Source: Xanthomarina gelatinilytica
Lineage (GTDB): Bacteria > Bacteroidota > Bacteroidia > Flavobacteriales > Flavobacteriaceae
DNA: 64,000 bases
Direction: 5' to 3'
NCBI RefSeq assembly: GCF_000348685.1
Contig: NZ_ANLA01000015.1
Span: forward strand, 1 to 64,000
The translations under genes and the position numbers were made by a program. The notes below the pieces were generated by a model that made no database searches, was not told where the DNA came from, and saw only the letters and a list, made by a program, of their open reading frames with translations. Positions 25,739-34,662 of the stretch are shown in pieces. The number at the start of each line of letters is the position of its first letter. The stretch's first letter is position 1.

Positions 25739-26437
25739 TTGGAACGCAAAATCATCATTACGGGCGATGGGTCAAAAACCATTCAACTTGTAGGATTAAA
25801 TGAGCATTACCACTCGGTTCATGGCGCTTTGCAAGAAGCAGAACATGTTTTTATTAAACATGGTTTGCTACACGCAATAGACCATTTTTCTACTAAAAAT
25901 CAACCTATTTCTATTTTGGAGATTGGATTTGGTTCAGGCTTAAATGCGTTAGCAACTTTGGTCGCTTCAGAAAAACACAGCGTTTCCATTGCTTATGTTG
26001 GAGTAGAAGCTTATCCGGTTTCCAAAGAAGAAGTTTTGGAGCTGGATTATGCCACTTTGTTTCAAGAGGCAAGATATCAAGATTTAAACAATCAAATACA
26101 TTTGGTGCCTTGGGGAACCTTTCAAAAAATATCGCCACACTTCAGTTTGTTAAAGCAGCAAAAGATGTTTAAAGACATCACTGATACAAATACACATCAC
26201 TTAATATATTTTGACGCATTTGGGCCACGTGTCCAACCAGACCTATGGACCGAATCTGTGTTTAAAATAATGTTTGATGCTCTTATGCCATCAGGTGTCT
26301 TGGTGACTTATTCAGCCAAAGGGAGTGTGCGTCGAGCCATGCAAGCCGTTGGTTTTACTGTTGAAAAACTTCCTGGACCTCCAGGAAAACGTGAAATGCT
26401 TCGTGCTACAAAACAAACAGCGACTCCAAGATTATAA
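25739..26437 (+). CDS. mnmD: tRNA 5-methylaminomethyl-2-thiouridine methyltransferase MnmD-like
   Basis: A 232-residue SAM-dependent Rossmann methyltransferase of the MnmD/DUF752 family, which in E. coli is the methylating half of MnmC acting on U34 of tRNA. Motif I is ILEIGFGSGLNALATL at about 59-74. The family signature is LIYFDAFGPRVQPDLW, then MPSGVLVTYSAKGSVRRAMQ, and LPGPPGKREMLRA near the end. There is no FAD domain, so it is the stand-alone form. The start is TTG at 25739, because no ATG lies upstream in frame and the preceding stop is only 2 bases away. Coupling to the two lipoproteins is likely positional rather than functional. Confidence 0.88.
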   Translation: MERKIIITGDGSKTIQLVGLNEHYHSVHGALQEAEHVFIKHGLLHAIDHFSTKNQPISILEIGFGSGLNALATLVASEKHSVSIAYVGVEAYPVSKEEVLELDYATLFQEARYQDLNNQIHLVPWGTFQKISPHFSLLKQQKMFKDITDTNTHHLIYFDAFGPRVQPDLWTESVFKIMFDALMPSGVLVTYSAKGSVRRAMQAVGFTVEKLPGPPGKREMLRATKQTATPRL

Positions 26438-26598
26438 TATTTCGGATAAATGCCAAGAGGAAAAAATAGGCTCTATAATTAAGTGTTTATCTAGCCATTT
26501 ACGTTCATAAACCCTAAACTTTCGTTAAATCTGTTAAACCTTATTTAAAGTGACTGCTATAGCATTGGTAAATCTGTATCTTTAAATAAAAATTGACT

Positions 26599-27501
26599 AT
26601 GAAAGTTTTAATTACAGGAGCCACAGGATTAGTAGGAAATGCCATTGTAGCTCAATGTAAAAAACATGCTATTTCTGTACATTACTTAACTACCTCAAAG
26701 CATAAAATTGAAAATAAAGAACACTATAAAGGGTTTTATTGGAATCCAGCCAATAATGAAATTGATGTGTCGTGCTTTCAAGGGGTCGATGCTATAATAA
26801 ATTTGGCAGGAGCTCCCATTTCCAATAGGTGGACCTCCTCCTACAAACAAAAAATTATAAACAGTAGGCTGCAAAGTTTACAGCTTTTAAAATCTGCCAT
26901 AAAGAAAGAAAACATCAAAATCAATCATATAATAACTGCAAGTGCCATTGGCATCTACCCAGATTCTTTAACTAATTATTACGAAGAGAATTATAAAAAC
27001 ACCTCTACAGGGTTTTTAGGGAAAGTGGCCAAGGAATGGGAAGAGGCAGCAGATGCTTTTTCCAATTTAAATATGAAAGTCTCAAAAATTAGAATTGGTT
27101 TGGTGTTGGATGCTAAAGAAGGTGCTTTGCCACAAATGGTTAAACCTACCAAATACGGTTTTGGAGCAGCTTTTGGAAGTGGTCTTCAGTGGCAATCCTG
27201 GATTCATAAAAAAGATTTGGCCAGAATATTCATTCATGTTTTGGAGAACGGACTGGAAGGTGTTTATAATGGAGTAGCACCAAACCCTGTTACCAATCAA
27301 GAATTAACAAAAGCCATTGGGAGAACATTAAATAAACCCTTGTGGTTGCCAAACATTCCCAAGGTTGTCATGAAATTGATCCTAGGGGAAATGCATGTGT
27401 TGCTTTTTGAAAGTCAGCGAGTGTGTTCAAAAAAGATCATTGACACTGAATTTGAACATAAGTTTGTTAATCTCAAACCAGCATTGGAAGATTTATTGTA
27501 A
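26599..27501 (+). CDS. TIGR01777-type NAD-dependent epimerase (YfcH/SulA-like)
   Basis: A 300-residue short-chain-dehydrogenase-like cytoplasmic protein. I use the ATG at 26599 rather than the TTG six bases upstream. Nucleotide-binding motif GATGLVG at about 7-13; DAIINLAGAPISNRWTSSYK at about 62-81 is diagnostic of the TIGR01777 group; then IITASAIGIYPDS and the C-terminal DUF1731 region (WLPNIPKVVMKLILGEMHVL). The substrate is unknown. A TATCTTTA -7-like box lies about 20 bases upstream. The gap 26438-26598 has nothing else of note. Confidence 0.92.
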   Translation: MKVLITGATGLVGNAIVAQCKKHAISVHYLTTSKHKIENKEHYKGFYWNPANNEIDVSCFQGVDAIINLAGAPISNRWTSSYKQKIINSRLQSLQLLKSAIKKENIKINHIITASAIGIYPDSLTNYYEENYKNTSTGFLGKVAKEWEEAADAFSNLNMKVSKIRIGLVLDAKEGALPQMVKPTKYGFGAAFGSGLQWQSWIHKKDLARIFIHVLENGLEGVYNGVAPNPVTNQELTKAIGRTLNKPLWLPNIPKVVMKLILGEMHVLLFESQRVCSKKIIDTEFEHKFVNLKPALEDLL

Positions 27502-27537
27502 AAAAAAACCGTTACAAGTGTTGTAACGGTTTTTTTA
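27501..27537. terminator. Bidirectional terminator
   Basis: A 17-base A-run and GC stem (27501-27517) pairs with 27521-27537 around a GTG loop, giving AACCGTTACAA / TTGTAACGGTT with T-runs on both strands. It overlaps the stop of the epimerase gene and faces the convergent YceI gene. Confidence 0.9.
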
Positions 27538-27553
27538 TTTTAGAAAATCATCA

Positions 27554-28210
27554 TTAAGCTTTAGTGGCAGTAATGTTGATTTGTAATTCTATTTCGTCGT
27601 TAATAAACTTATCACCTAAATTATCAAAAAATGATTTAGAACCATATTGAACATTCCATTTAGAACGGTCAATGGTAAACGTTTCACTGGTAATGGTTAA
27701 AGCGTCGCCATTTTGGTCTACTGTTACAGGAATCTTGATATTGTTAACAGCATCTTTCATTTTTAAGTTTCCAGACAACATGGTTTTACCTTCAACAGTT
27801 TCCATTCCAGTCACTTCAAAAGCAGATACAGGGAACTGCTCAACATGGAAAAAGTCAGGACTTTTTAAATGTCCTGTAAGTTTTGCATTGTCCTCTTCTT
27901 CTGCAGGAATGTCTTTTACAGTAATGGAATTCATATCAATTAAAAACGTACCACTTTCCAAGGTGTCGTTGTTTAAAGTTACCACACCACTGTCCAAGGC
28001 AATGGTTCCGTTATGGGATCCTGTAGGTTTATGACCTGTCCACATTATGGTAGATCTTTCTGTGTCTACTTTATATTTGGTTGAAACATCTGTTGTTTCT
28101 GCAGCAACTTCAGCTTCAGTAGTTTCTGCTTCCTTGGCTTTATCTTTACAACTGGTAAAAGCAATTGCCAAAGTTGCTACTGTTAAAACTGTAAGAAATC
28201 TTTTTTTCAT
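27554..28210 (-). CDS. YceI-family lipoprotein
   Basis: A 218-residue lipocalin-like protein with lipobox ending at C21 (AIAFTSCKDK) and a short acidic linker rich in E, T and A. The YceI beta-barrel runs about 45-216: YKVDTERSTIMWTGHKPTGS, HNGTIALDSGVVTLNN, the helix KLTGHLKSPDFFHVEQFPVS, and DRSKWNVQYGSKSFFDNLGD. Family members bind isoprenoid-type or other amphipathic lipids. It is monocistronic, with a -7-type box TATTTTTG on the minus strand at 28240-28247. Confidence 0.95.
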   Translation of the reverse strand: MKKRFLTVLTVATLAIAFTSCKDKAKEAETTEAEVAAETTDVSTKYKVDTERSTIMWTGHKPTGSHNGTIALDSGVVTLNNDTLESGTFLIDMNSITVKDIPAEEEDNAKLTGHLKSPDFFHVEQFPVSAFEVTGMETVEGKTMLSGNLKMKDAVNNIKIPVTVDQNGDALTITSETFTIDRSKWNVQYGSKSFFDNLGDKFINDEIELQINITATKA

Positions 28211-28301
28211 AATAAGTTATTGTTTTTAGTGTTAAGTAGCAAAAATACATATTTGCCAGATAATATAATCTAAAAAAAATATTAAAATTATTTGGTGACA
28301 T

Positions 28302-28334
28302 TTTGACATTTTTACAATAATGGCAGTACTTTTG
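28302..28334 (+). promoter_or_regulatory. Promoter of the grpE-dnaJ operon
   Basis: TTTG at 28302-28305, a 21-base spacer, then TACTTTTG at 28327-28334, 38 bases before the grpE ATG. This is the housekeeping Bacteroidetes form. I see no CIRCE inverted repeat. Confidence 0.55.
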
Positions 28335-28372
28335 CCATCTTTAAAAAGTATTTAATATTTACAAGTACAACT

Positions 28373-28921
28373 ATGAGTAAGAATGATGAAAAAACAGATA
28401 TAACTTCGGATCAAGTTGAAAATCAAACTGAAAATCAAGTTGATGACCAAGTTATGGAACAAGAAGAGTTAAGTAAGGAAGAACAGCTTCAAGAAGAACT
28501 GAAACTGGAAAAAGATAAATTTTTACGTTTATTTGCCGAATTTGAAAACTATAAAAGACGTACTGCCAAAGAGCGTATTGAATTGTTTAAAACTGCAAGT
28601 CAAGACGTCATGCTATCTTTGCTGCCTATTTTAGATGATTTTGATAGAGCCTATTCCGAAATTTCCAAGACCAAAGAAAAAGAACTTTTAAAAGGCGTGG
28701 AGCTTATTAACAGTAAATTAAAGAACACCTTAAAAGGTAAAGGGCTTGAAGAAATAGAGCTAGAGTCAGGAGATGTTTTCAATGCAGATATACATGAGGC
28801 GATAACGCAAATTCCTGCACCATCAGACGATTTGAAAGGTAAAATTGTGGATGTGGTTGAAAAAGGATACAAACTAGGCGATAAAATAATTAGATTTCCA
28901 AAAGTAGTTATAGGACAATAA
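28373..28921 (+). CDS. grpE: Nucleotide-exchange factor GrpE
   Basis: A 182-residue cytoplasmic co-chaperone that releases ADP from DnaK. After an acidic, Q-rich N-terminus (about 1-45) come the long coiled-coil helix (about 45-100, [20 protein letters not shown] then [26 protein letters not shown]) and the C-terminal beta-wing domain (about 125-182, [20 protein letters not shown] then [20 protein letters not shown]). All of this is canonical. The dnaJ ATG follows 4 bases after its stop, the usual grpE-dnaJ order; dnaK is not in the window. Confidence 0.98.
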   Translation: MSKNDEKTDITSDQVENQTENQVDDQVMEQEELSKEEQLQEELKLEKDKFLRLFAEFENYKRRTAKERIELFKTASQDVMLSLLPILDDFDRAYSEISKTKEKELLKGVELINSKLKNTLKGKGLEEIELESGDVFNADIHEAITQIPAPSDDLKGKIVDVVEKGYKLGDKIIRFPKVVIGQ

Positions 28922-28925
28922 ACAT

Positions 28926-30053
28926 ATGGCAAAACGAGATTATTACGAGATTTTAGGGATTGATAAAAATGCCAGTGCAGCCGAAATAAAAAAGGCATAC
29001 AGAAAAATGGCCTTAAAATATCATCCTGATAAAAACCCGAACGACAAAGAAGCTGAAACAAAATTTAAAGAAGCAGCAGAAGCCTATGAGGTCTTGAGCA
29101 ATGCCGATAAAAAAGCGCGCTACGACCAATTTGGGCACCAAGCCTTTGATGGCAATGGTGGCTTTGGTGGTGGAGGCATGAATATGGATGACATATTCAG
29201 CCAATTTGGCGATATTTTTGGAGGAGCCTTTGGAGGTGGAGGAGGATTCTCTGGTTTTGGAGGTGGTTTTGGAGGCCAGCAACGTCGTGTAAAAGGTAGT
29301 AATTTGCGTATTAGGGTAAAATTAACCTTAGAAGAAATAGCCAATGGTGTTGAGAAAAAAGTGAAAGTAAGACGTAAGGTCCAAGCCAGTGGAACCACCT
29401 ACAAAACCTGTAGTATGTGTCATGGTTCTGGACAGGTAACACGTATTACAAATACTATTTTAGGACGTATGCAAACTGCAACAACCTGTACAACCTGTGG
29501 TGGAGCTGGTCAAACCATTGATAAAAAGCCCGATGGTGCAGATGCTCATGGTTTAATTGTTAAAGAAGAAACTGTTTCCATAAAAATTCCGGCAGGAGTT
29601 GTAGATGGAATGCAACTTAAAGTTTCTGGTAAGGGTAACGAAGCTCCTGGAAATGGGGTTTCTGGTGATTTGCTTGTAGCCATCGAAGAAGAAAAGCACG
29701 CCACCTTACAACGTGAAGGAGACAATTTGCATTACGATTTGTACATAAGTTTGCCAGATGCTGTTTTAGGGACTTCCAAAGAGATAGATACAGTAACAGG
29801 AAAAGTTCGTATTAAAGTAGAAGCAGGAGTGCAATCTGGAAAAATATTGCGTTTAAGAGGGAAGGGGATTCCTAGTATCAATGGATATGGAAAAGGGGAT
29901 TTATTGGTTCATGTAAACGTATGGACACCAAAAACCTTAAACAAACAACAAAAAGACTTTTTTGAAACCATGAAAGACGATGAACATTTTGCGCCAAAGC
30001 CAGAAAGTTCAGACAAATCTTTCTTTGAGAAAGTAAAAGACATGTTTTCTTAA
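28926..30053 (+). CDS. dnaJ: Chaperone DnaJ with a two-motif zinc finger
   Basis: A 375-residue Hsp40 that delivers clients to DnaK. J domain about 1-70 with HPD at 33-35; G/F-rich linker about 73-120 (very Gly-rich); client-binding beta domains about 125-330; C-terminal dimerisation tail. The zinc region holds only two CxxCxGxG motifs (CSMCHGSG 162-169, CTTCGGAG 188-195) instead of the four of E. coli DnaJ. They are separated by [16 protein letters not shown]. This short form is, as I recall, usual in Flavobacteria, so one zinc site rather than two is expected. A terminator follows at 30071. Confidence 0.98.
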   Translation: MAKRDYYEILGIDKNASAAEIKKAYRKMALKYHPDKNPNDKEAETKFKEAAEAYEVLSNADKKARYDQFGHQAFDGNGGFGGGGMNMDDIFSQFGDIFGGAFGGGGGFSGFGGGFGGQQRRVKGSNLRIRVKLTLEEIANGVEKKVKVRRKVQASGTTYKTCSMCHGSGQVTRITNTILGRMQTATTCTTCGGAGQTIDKKPDGADAHGLIVKEETVSIKIPAGVVDGMQLKVSGKGNEAPGNGVSGDLLVAIEEEKHATLQREGDNLHYDLYISLPDAVLGTSKEIDTVTGKVRIKVEAGVQSGKILRLRGKGIPSINGYGKGDLLVHVNVWTPKTLNKQQKDFFETMKDDEHFAPKPESSDKSFFEKVKDMFS

Positions 30054-30070
30054 AAAAATATACTTCCACG

Positions 30071-30099
30071 AATCCCTCTTCAATAGAGGGATTTTTTTT
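30071..30099 (+). terminator. Terminator of the grpE-dnaJ operon
   Basis: A nine-base-pair stem AATCCCTCT / AGAGGGATT (30071-30079, 30085-30093) with a five-base loop and a T-run, 17 bases after the dnaJ stop. Confidence 0.88.
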
Positions 30100-30149
30100 G
30101 TTTTAACAACTTATTTGTATCTAAATATCGATAGTTTATTAAAAAACAC

Positions 30150-30189
30150 TATCTTTGAAATATCACTATTTTTAAATAGTGGTTTTTTT
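30150..30189 (+). promoter_or_regulatory. -7 box running directly into a small hairpin with T-run
   Basis: TATCTTTG at 30150-30157 matches the promoter consensus. Only six bases later CACTATTT / AAATAGTG (30164-30181) forms a hairpin followed by seven T. A transcript from this box would end after some 25-30 bases. No TTTG is found at the expected -33 distance. The rest of the 283-base gap before 30337 shows a TATCTTTA box at 30306-30313, which probably serves the ABC operon. Confidence 0.35.
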
Positions 30190-30336
30190 CTTTTTCATAG
30201 CAATTTTTTCCCATCCTAAAATATTATATATTTCAGGGTGGGTTTTGTTTTTTTAATGGCATTTAAATTATTTCCGTATATTAAGGATTACTTTATGACA
30301 TTTAATATCTTTACGTATCATAAATAACCAACCTAT

Positions 30337-31263
30337 ATGAACAACTTATTAGAAGCACAATCGGTTTCTAAAAAATTTGGCAACTTTACAGCACTTAATC
30401 AAGTGTCTATTTCTGTACCTAAAGGAAGTATTTTTGGACTTCTTGGTCCAAATGGGGCAGGTAAAACCACATTAATTCGCATTATCAATCAAATTACCAT
30501 GCCAGACACAGGGCAGGTGTTTTTAGATGGAGAGCCACTTCAAACACATCATATTAAGGACATAGGCTATTTGCCTGAAGAACGTGGCCTTTATAAATCC
30601 ATGAAAGTTGGTGAACAAGCCATGTATTTGGCTAGGCTAAAGGGTTTGAGCAAAGCAGAAGCCAAAACCCGATTGAAATATTGGTTTGAGAGATTGGAAA
30701 TTGGAGATTGGTGGAACAAGAAAATCCAGGAACTTTCCAAGGGAATGGCCCAAAAAATACAATTTATTGTAACGGTTTTACACGAACCAAAGTTGTTGAT
30801 ATTCGATGAGCCTTTTTCTGGCTTCGATCCCATAAACGCCATACTTATTAAAGATGAAATTTTAAGGTTGAGAGACAATGGAGCGACTGTTATTTTTTCA
30901 ACCCATAGAATGGAATCCGTAGAAGAATTGTGCGATCAAATTGCATTGATTCATCAATCCAATAAAATTCTGGATGGGAAGCTCACAGATATTAAAAAGC
31001 AGTTTAAAACCAACACCTTCGAAGTTGGCATCAGAACCTCCAATAATTTGCTGCTGGAAAAAGAACTCTCAGAAAAATTTGTGGTATCGCCTGCAAGTTT
31101 TAAAACACTTGGTGACGAATTGATGCTTAATGTAAAACTTTCAGAAAAGGATGTCCCAAATGATTTGTTGAGTTTTTTAACTTCTAAAGGGGAAGTTTCG
31201 CATTTTGTTGAGCTAATTCCAAGTGCCAACGATATTTTTATTCAAGCCATAAAGAATAATTAA
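30337..31263 (+). CDS. ABC transporter ATP-binding protein (NatA-like)
   Basis: A 308-residue cytoplasmic ATPase of the ABC-2 exporter group. Walker A GPNGAGKT at 37-44; signature LSKGMAQKIQ at about 137-146 (LSKGM instead of LSGGQ, normal for this group); Walker B LLIFDEPFSGFD at about 155-166; switch histidine in IFSTHRMESVEELC. A C-terminal DUF4162-type extension (about 220-308) is typical of NatA/CcmA-like subunits. It is followed by its permease 1 base after the stop, then MscS and a response regulator in close succession, so 30337-34639 may be one transcript. Confidence 0.95.
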   Translation: MNNLLEAQSVSKKFGNFTALNQVSISVPKGSIFGLLGPNGAGKTTLIRIINQITMPDTGQVFLDGEPLQTHHIKDIGYLPEERGLYKSMKVGEQAMYLARLKGLSKAEAKTRLKYWFERLEIGDWWNKKIQELSKGMAQKIQFIVTVLHEPKLLIFDEPFSGFDPINAILIKDEILRLRDNGATVIFSTHRMESVEELCDQIALIHQSNKILDGKLTDIKKQFKTNTFEVGIRTSNNLLLEKELSEKFVVSPASFKTLGDELMLNVKLSEKDVPNDLLSFLTSKGEVSHFVELIPSANDIFIQAIKNN

Positions 31264-31264
31264 T

Positions 31265-32578
31265 ATGAATCATTTATCATTAATCATAGAAAGAGAATAT
31301 TTAACCAAGGTTAAAAACAAATCGTTTATAGTCATGACCATTTTAAGTCCAATCATCATGATTGCGCTTATAGCTGTTGTGGCTTATCTTTCTCAAATAA
31401 ATAACAATAAGCAACGAACCATATCCATTTTGGATCAATCTGGAATTTTAAAGCATTCTTTTACAGACACAGACAACCTGACGTATCATATTTTGGAAAA
31501 CATGTCTCTGGAAGAAGCCAAGGAACAAGTCCATAAAAATGAGGAATATGGCTTGCTATACATAGAAAATTTTAAGGATATAGATAAGTTGGGCGAACAT
31601 ATCAAGTTTTTTTCAGAAGAATCCCCTTCGTTAACGCTTATGTCTGCCCTGGAAAGCAAACTGGAAAAGCAACTCACAGATTTAAAGTTGGAGTTTGAAG
31701 GCGTGGATGTTGAAAAAATTAAAGCTTCCAGAGTACGTGTAAACATAGGTCAAGAAAGTTTTATAGGTGAAAAAACCTCAAAAATAGATAGTGTTGTAAA
31801 GCTTATATTTGGTGGTTTGGCAGGATATTTACTGTTTATGTTTATCATTATTTATGGTAATATGATCATGCGAAGCGTGATAGAGGAAAAAACCAGTCGC
31901 ATCATAGAGATCATTATTTCGTCTGTCAAACCCATCCAGCTTATGTTGGGTAAAATTATTGGAACCTCTTTGGCAGGAATCACCCAGTTTGTAATCTGGA
32001 TTATTTTGGGAGGTGTTTTAATGACGGTTTTATCCATGGTTTTCGGAATAGATTTTGCACAATCACAAACAGGTCAGCAGGAAATCTTAAATCAAGCCAT
32101 GCAAAATCCAGATGTCAATACCGAAATCCAAAATGTTATTACAGCTTTTTACAATCTTCCTATTACCAATTTAATTATAGCCTTTATCCTGTTTTTTATT
32201 GGAGGCTACTTGTTGTACAGTTCGCTTTATGCAGCCATTGGAGCAGCTGTTGATAACGAAACAGATACCCAACAGTTTTTGCTACCTATTTTAATGCCAT
32301 TGATATTAGCTGTTTATATTGGCATTTTTACGGTTATAGAAGATCCTCACGGAACCGTTTCAACAGTGTTTTCATTTATTCCTTTTACATCGCCAGTTGT
32401 CATGCTTATGCGAATTCCCTTTGGTGTGCCTATTTGGCAGCAATTGGTATCTTTAGCTTTATTGATAGGGACTTTTATTTTTACAGTTTGGTTTGCAGCT
32501 AAAATTTATCGTGTGGGTATTTTAATGTATGGAAAAAAACCAAGTTATAAAGAATTACTAAAATGGGTTAAATATTAA
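31265..32578 (+). CDS. ABC-2 type transporter permease (NatB-like)
   Basis: A 437-residue membrane protein. First membrane helix about 20-42 (IVMTILSPIIMIALIAVVAY), a large extracytoplasmic domain about 45-170, then five more helices from about 178. MRSVIEEKTSRIIEIIISSV is the classic cytosolic coupling motif of the ABC2_membrane_3 family. The neighbouring ATPase supplies energy. Related NatAB pairs export sodium or peptides; the substrate here is unknown. Confidence 0.93.
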   Translation: MNHLSLIIEREYLTKVKNKSFIVMTILSPIIMIALIAVVAYLSQINNNKQRTISILDQSGILKHSFTDTDNLTYHILENMSLEEAKEQVHKNEEYGLLYIENFKDIDKLGEHIKFFSEESPSLTLMSALESKLEKQLTDLKLEFEGVDVEKIKASRVRVNIGQESFIGEKTSKIDSVVKLIFGGLAGYLLFMFIIIYGNMIMRSVIEEKTSRIIEIIISSVKPIQLMLGKIIGTSLAGITQFVIWIILGGVLMTVLSMVFGIDFAQSQTGQQEILNQAMQNPDVNTEIQNVITAFYNLPITNLIIAFILFFIGGYLLYSSLYAAIGAAVDNETDTQQFLLPILMPLILAVYIGIFTVIEDPHGTVSTVFSFIPFTSPVVMLMRIPFGVPIWQQLVSLALLIGTFIFTVWFAAKIYRVGILMYGKKPSYKELLKWVKY

Positions 32579-32584
32579 TCTTAC

Positions 32585-33472
32585 ATGCAGAATCATTTAG
32601 ATGAAATAGAGGAAATAGTGACAGATAGTGGCGCTTGGGAAACGTTTTTGGATTTTTTAAGGACTGTTTTATACGTTAATGAAGATAAAACCATAAAGAT
32701 AACCATAGGCTTGGTTTTGTTGGTGTTTGTTATTTACATCATCACTACCATTGTTTTAAATTTTTTAAGGCGTATATTTTCCAGAAGGCTGCCAAAAGCA
32801 GACAAAGCTAAATTCAATACTGTGTTTTCTTTTGCCAGATGGTTGGTTTACATTATTGTATTATTGATAGTGTTCGATTCTGTAGGTGTGAACGTTACCG
32901 CTATTTTTGCTGCATCTGCAGCCCTGTTGATAGGTGTTGGTCTAGCCTTACAAACCTTATTCCAAGATATTATTTCTGGAGTTTTTATATTAATAGACCA
33001 AAGTTTGCATGTAGGGGACATTATAGAAATAGAAGATAAAATAGGACGTGTGGAAGAAATAAAACTTCGCACAACCAGAGCCGTTACAATAGATAATAAA
33101 GTATTGGTTATACCCAATCACTTATATCTTACAAACAGTTTGTACAATTGGACCCAAAACGATACCTTCACAAGAGAGAGTGTCTCGGTAGGAGTAGCTT
33201 ATGGCAGCGATGTACAACTGGTAAAGAAGTTATTGTTGGAAGCAGCCAATAAACACCCAGAAGTTTTAAGTCAACCAGAACCAGTGGTTTTGTTCACGGA
33301 TTTTGGAGACAGCTCATTAAATTTTAAGTTGATTTTTACCTTAAACGATAGTTTTAAGGCCCAGTTCCCATCTAGCGATATTAGGTTTGAAATAGACAGG
33401 TTGTTTAGGGAAAATAATGTCAGTATCCCGTTTCCACAAAGAGACATTCATATTATTGAAAAAAAGAATTAA
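32585..33472 (+). CDS. Small-conductance mechanosensitive channel (MscS family)
   Basis: A 295-residue inner-membrane channel. Hydrophobic helices lie at about 38-62, 83-104 and 108-132. The third is the pore helix (AASAALLIGVGLALQTLFQD then IISGVFILIDQS). The MscS beta domain follows (HVGDIIEIEDKIGRVEEIKL then RTTRAVTIDNKVLVIPNHLY) and the C-terminal alpha/beta domain ends ISIPFPQRDIHI-like at the tail (VSIPFPQRDIHII). It releases solutes on hypo-osmotic shock. It starts 6 bases after the ABC permease and is followed 3 bases later by the response regulator. Confidence 0.95.
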   Translation: MQNHLDEIEEIVTDSGAWETFLDFLRTVLYVNEDKTIKITIGLVLLVFVIYIITTIVLNFLRRIFSRRLPKADKAKFNTVFSFARWLVYIIVLLIVFDSVGVNVTAIFAASAALLIGVGLALQTLFQDIISGVFILIDQSLHVGDIIEIEDKIGRVEEIKLRTTRAVTIDNKVLVIPNHLYLTNSLYNWTQNDTFTRESVSVGVAYGSDVQLVKKLLLEAANKHPEVLSQPEPVVLFTDFGDSSLNFKLIFTLNDSFKAQFPSSDIRFEIDRLFRENNVSIPFPQRDIHIIEKKN

Positions 33473-33475
33473 AAG

Positions 33476-34639
33476 ATGCCAAGAATATTAATTATAGAAG
33501 ACGAAGCAGCCATTAGACGCGTATTGGTTAAAATTCTCTCAGAAGAGAACAACAACTATCAAGTAGAAGAAGCTGAAGATGGCCTTATAGGTATTGAGAA
33601 AATTAAAAACGAAGATTTCGATTTGATTTTATGCGATATCAAAATGCCAAAAATGGATGGGGTTGAAGTCTTGGAAGCCGTAAAAAAAATAAAACCTGAA
33701 ATACCTATTGTCATGATTTCCGGTCATGGCGATTTGGATACAGCTGTTAATACCATGAGATTGGGCGCTTTCGATTATATTTCAAAACCGCCAGACCTAA
33801 ACCGTTTGTTGAACACTGTCCGTATTGCTCTAAACAGCAAGGAATTGGTTGTGGAAAACAAAATGCTTAAAAAGAAGGTAAGCAAGAACTTTGAAATGAT
33901 TGGGGAAAGTGAAGCTATTACCAATATTAAAGGCATGATTGATAAAGTGGCTCCTACAGATGCTCGTGTGCTGATTACTGGACCAAATGGAACAGGAAAA
34001 GAACTCGTGGCGCATTGGTTGCATCAAAAAAGCGAACGCTCCTCTGGACCTTTAGTTGAAGTCAATTGTGCTGCAATCCCTTCAGAACTCATAGAGAGTG
34101 AATTGTTTGGTCATGTAAAAGGTGCTTTTACAAGTGCTGTAAAAGATCGAGCGGGAAAATTTGAAGCAGCTAATGGAGGCACCATCTTTTTGGATGAAAT
34201 TGGCGATATGAGCCTTTCTGCACAGGCCAAAGTGTTAAGGGCTTTGCAAGAAAGCAGGATTCAGCGTGTAGGAAGCGATAAAGACATTAAAGTGGATGTA
34301 CGCGTAATAGCTGCAACCAACAAAGACTTAAAAAAAGAGATAGACGAAGGAAAATTTCGCGAAGACCTCTATCATCGTTTGGCAGTTATCTTGATTAAGG
34401 TACCACCTTTAAACGATAGACGGGAAGATATTCCATTATTGATTGAGTATTTCTCTGAAAAAATTTCCAACGAACATGGTACGGCAAAAAAATCATTTTC
34501 TGAAAAAGCAGTAAAAATGCTTCAGGATTACGATTGGACCGGAAATATTCGTGAACTCAGAAATGTGGTTGAAAGACTTATCATTCTTGGTGAGAAGGAA
34601 GTAGGTGAGCAAGACGTGAAACTATTTGCTTCAAAATAA
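33476..34639 (+). CDS. NtrC-like sigma-54 response regulator lacking an HTH
   Basis: A 387-residue protein. The receiver domain covers 1-120 (acidic pocket EDE 8-10, D54, K104). The AAA+ sigma-54-interaction domain covers about 140-375, with Walker A GPNGTGKE at 169-176 (usually GESGTGKE), the sigma-54 contact loop GAFTSA at 216-221, Walker B IFLDEIGD at 237-244 and an R-finger region. The protein stops soon after ELRNVVERLIILG with DVKLFASK, so the Fis-type DNA-binding HTH normally found at the end is absent. It must then act without specific DNA binding or through a partner. The cognate kinase is not adjacent. Confidence 0.93.
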   Translation: MPRILIIEDEAAIRRVLVKILSEENNNYQVEEAEDGLIGIEKIKNEDFDLILCDIKMPKMDGVEVLEAVKKIKPEIPIVMISGHGDLDTAVNTMRLGAFDYISKPPDLNRLLNTVRIALNSKELVVENKMLKKKVSKNFEMIGESEAITNIKGMIDKVAPTDARVLITGPNGTGKELVAHWLHQKSERSSGPLVEVNCAAIPSELIESELFGHVKGAFTSAVKDRAGKFEAANGGTIFLDEIGDMSLSAQAKVLRALQESRIQRVGSDKDIKVDVRVIAATNKDLKKEIDEGKFREDLYHRLAVILIKVPPLNDRREDIPLLIEYFSEKISNEHGTAKKSFSEKAVKMLQDYDWTGNIRELRNVVERLIILGEKEVGEQDVKLFASK

Positions 34640-34662
34640 ATTGGACTTAAACCCTTTGCAAC

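Noticed and set aside
28651..29061. Minus-strand frame across the grpE-dnaJ junction
   Set aside because: It is antisense to two canonical chaperone genes and has no family resemblance.
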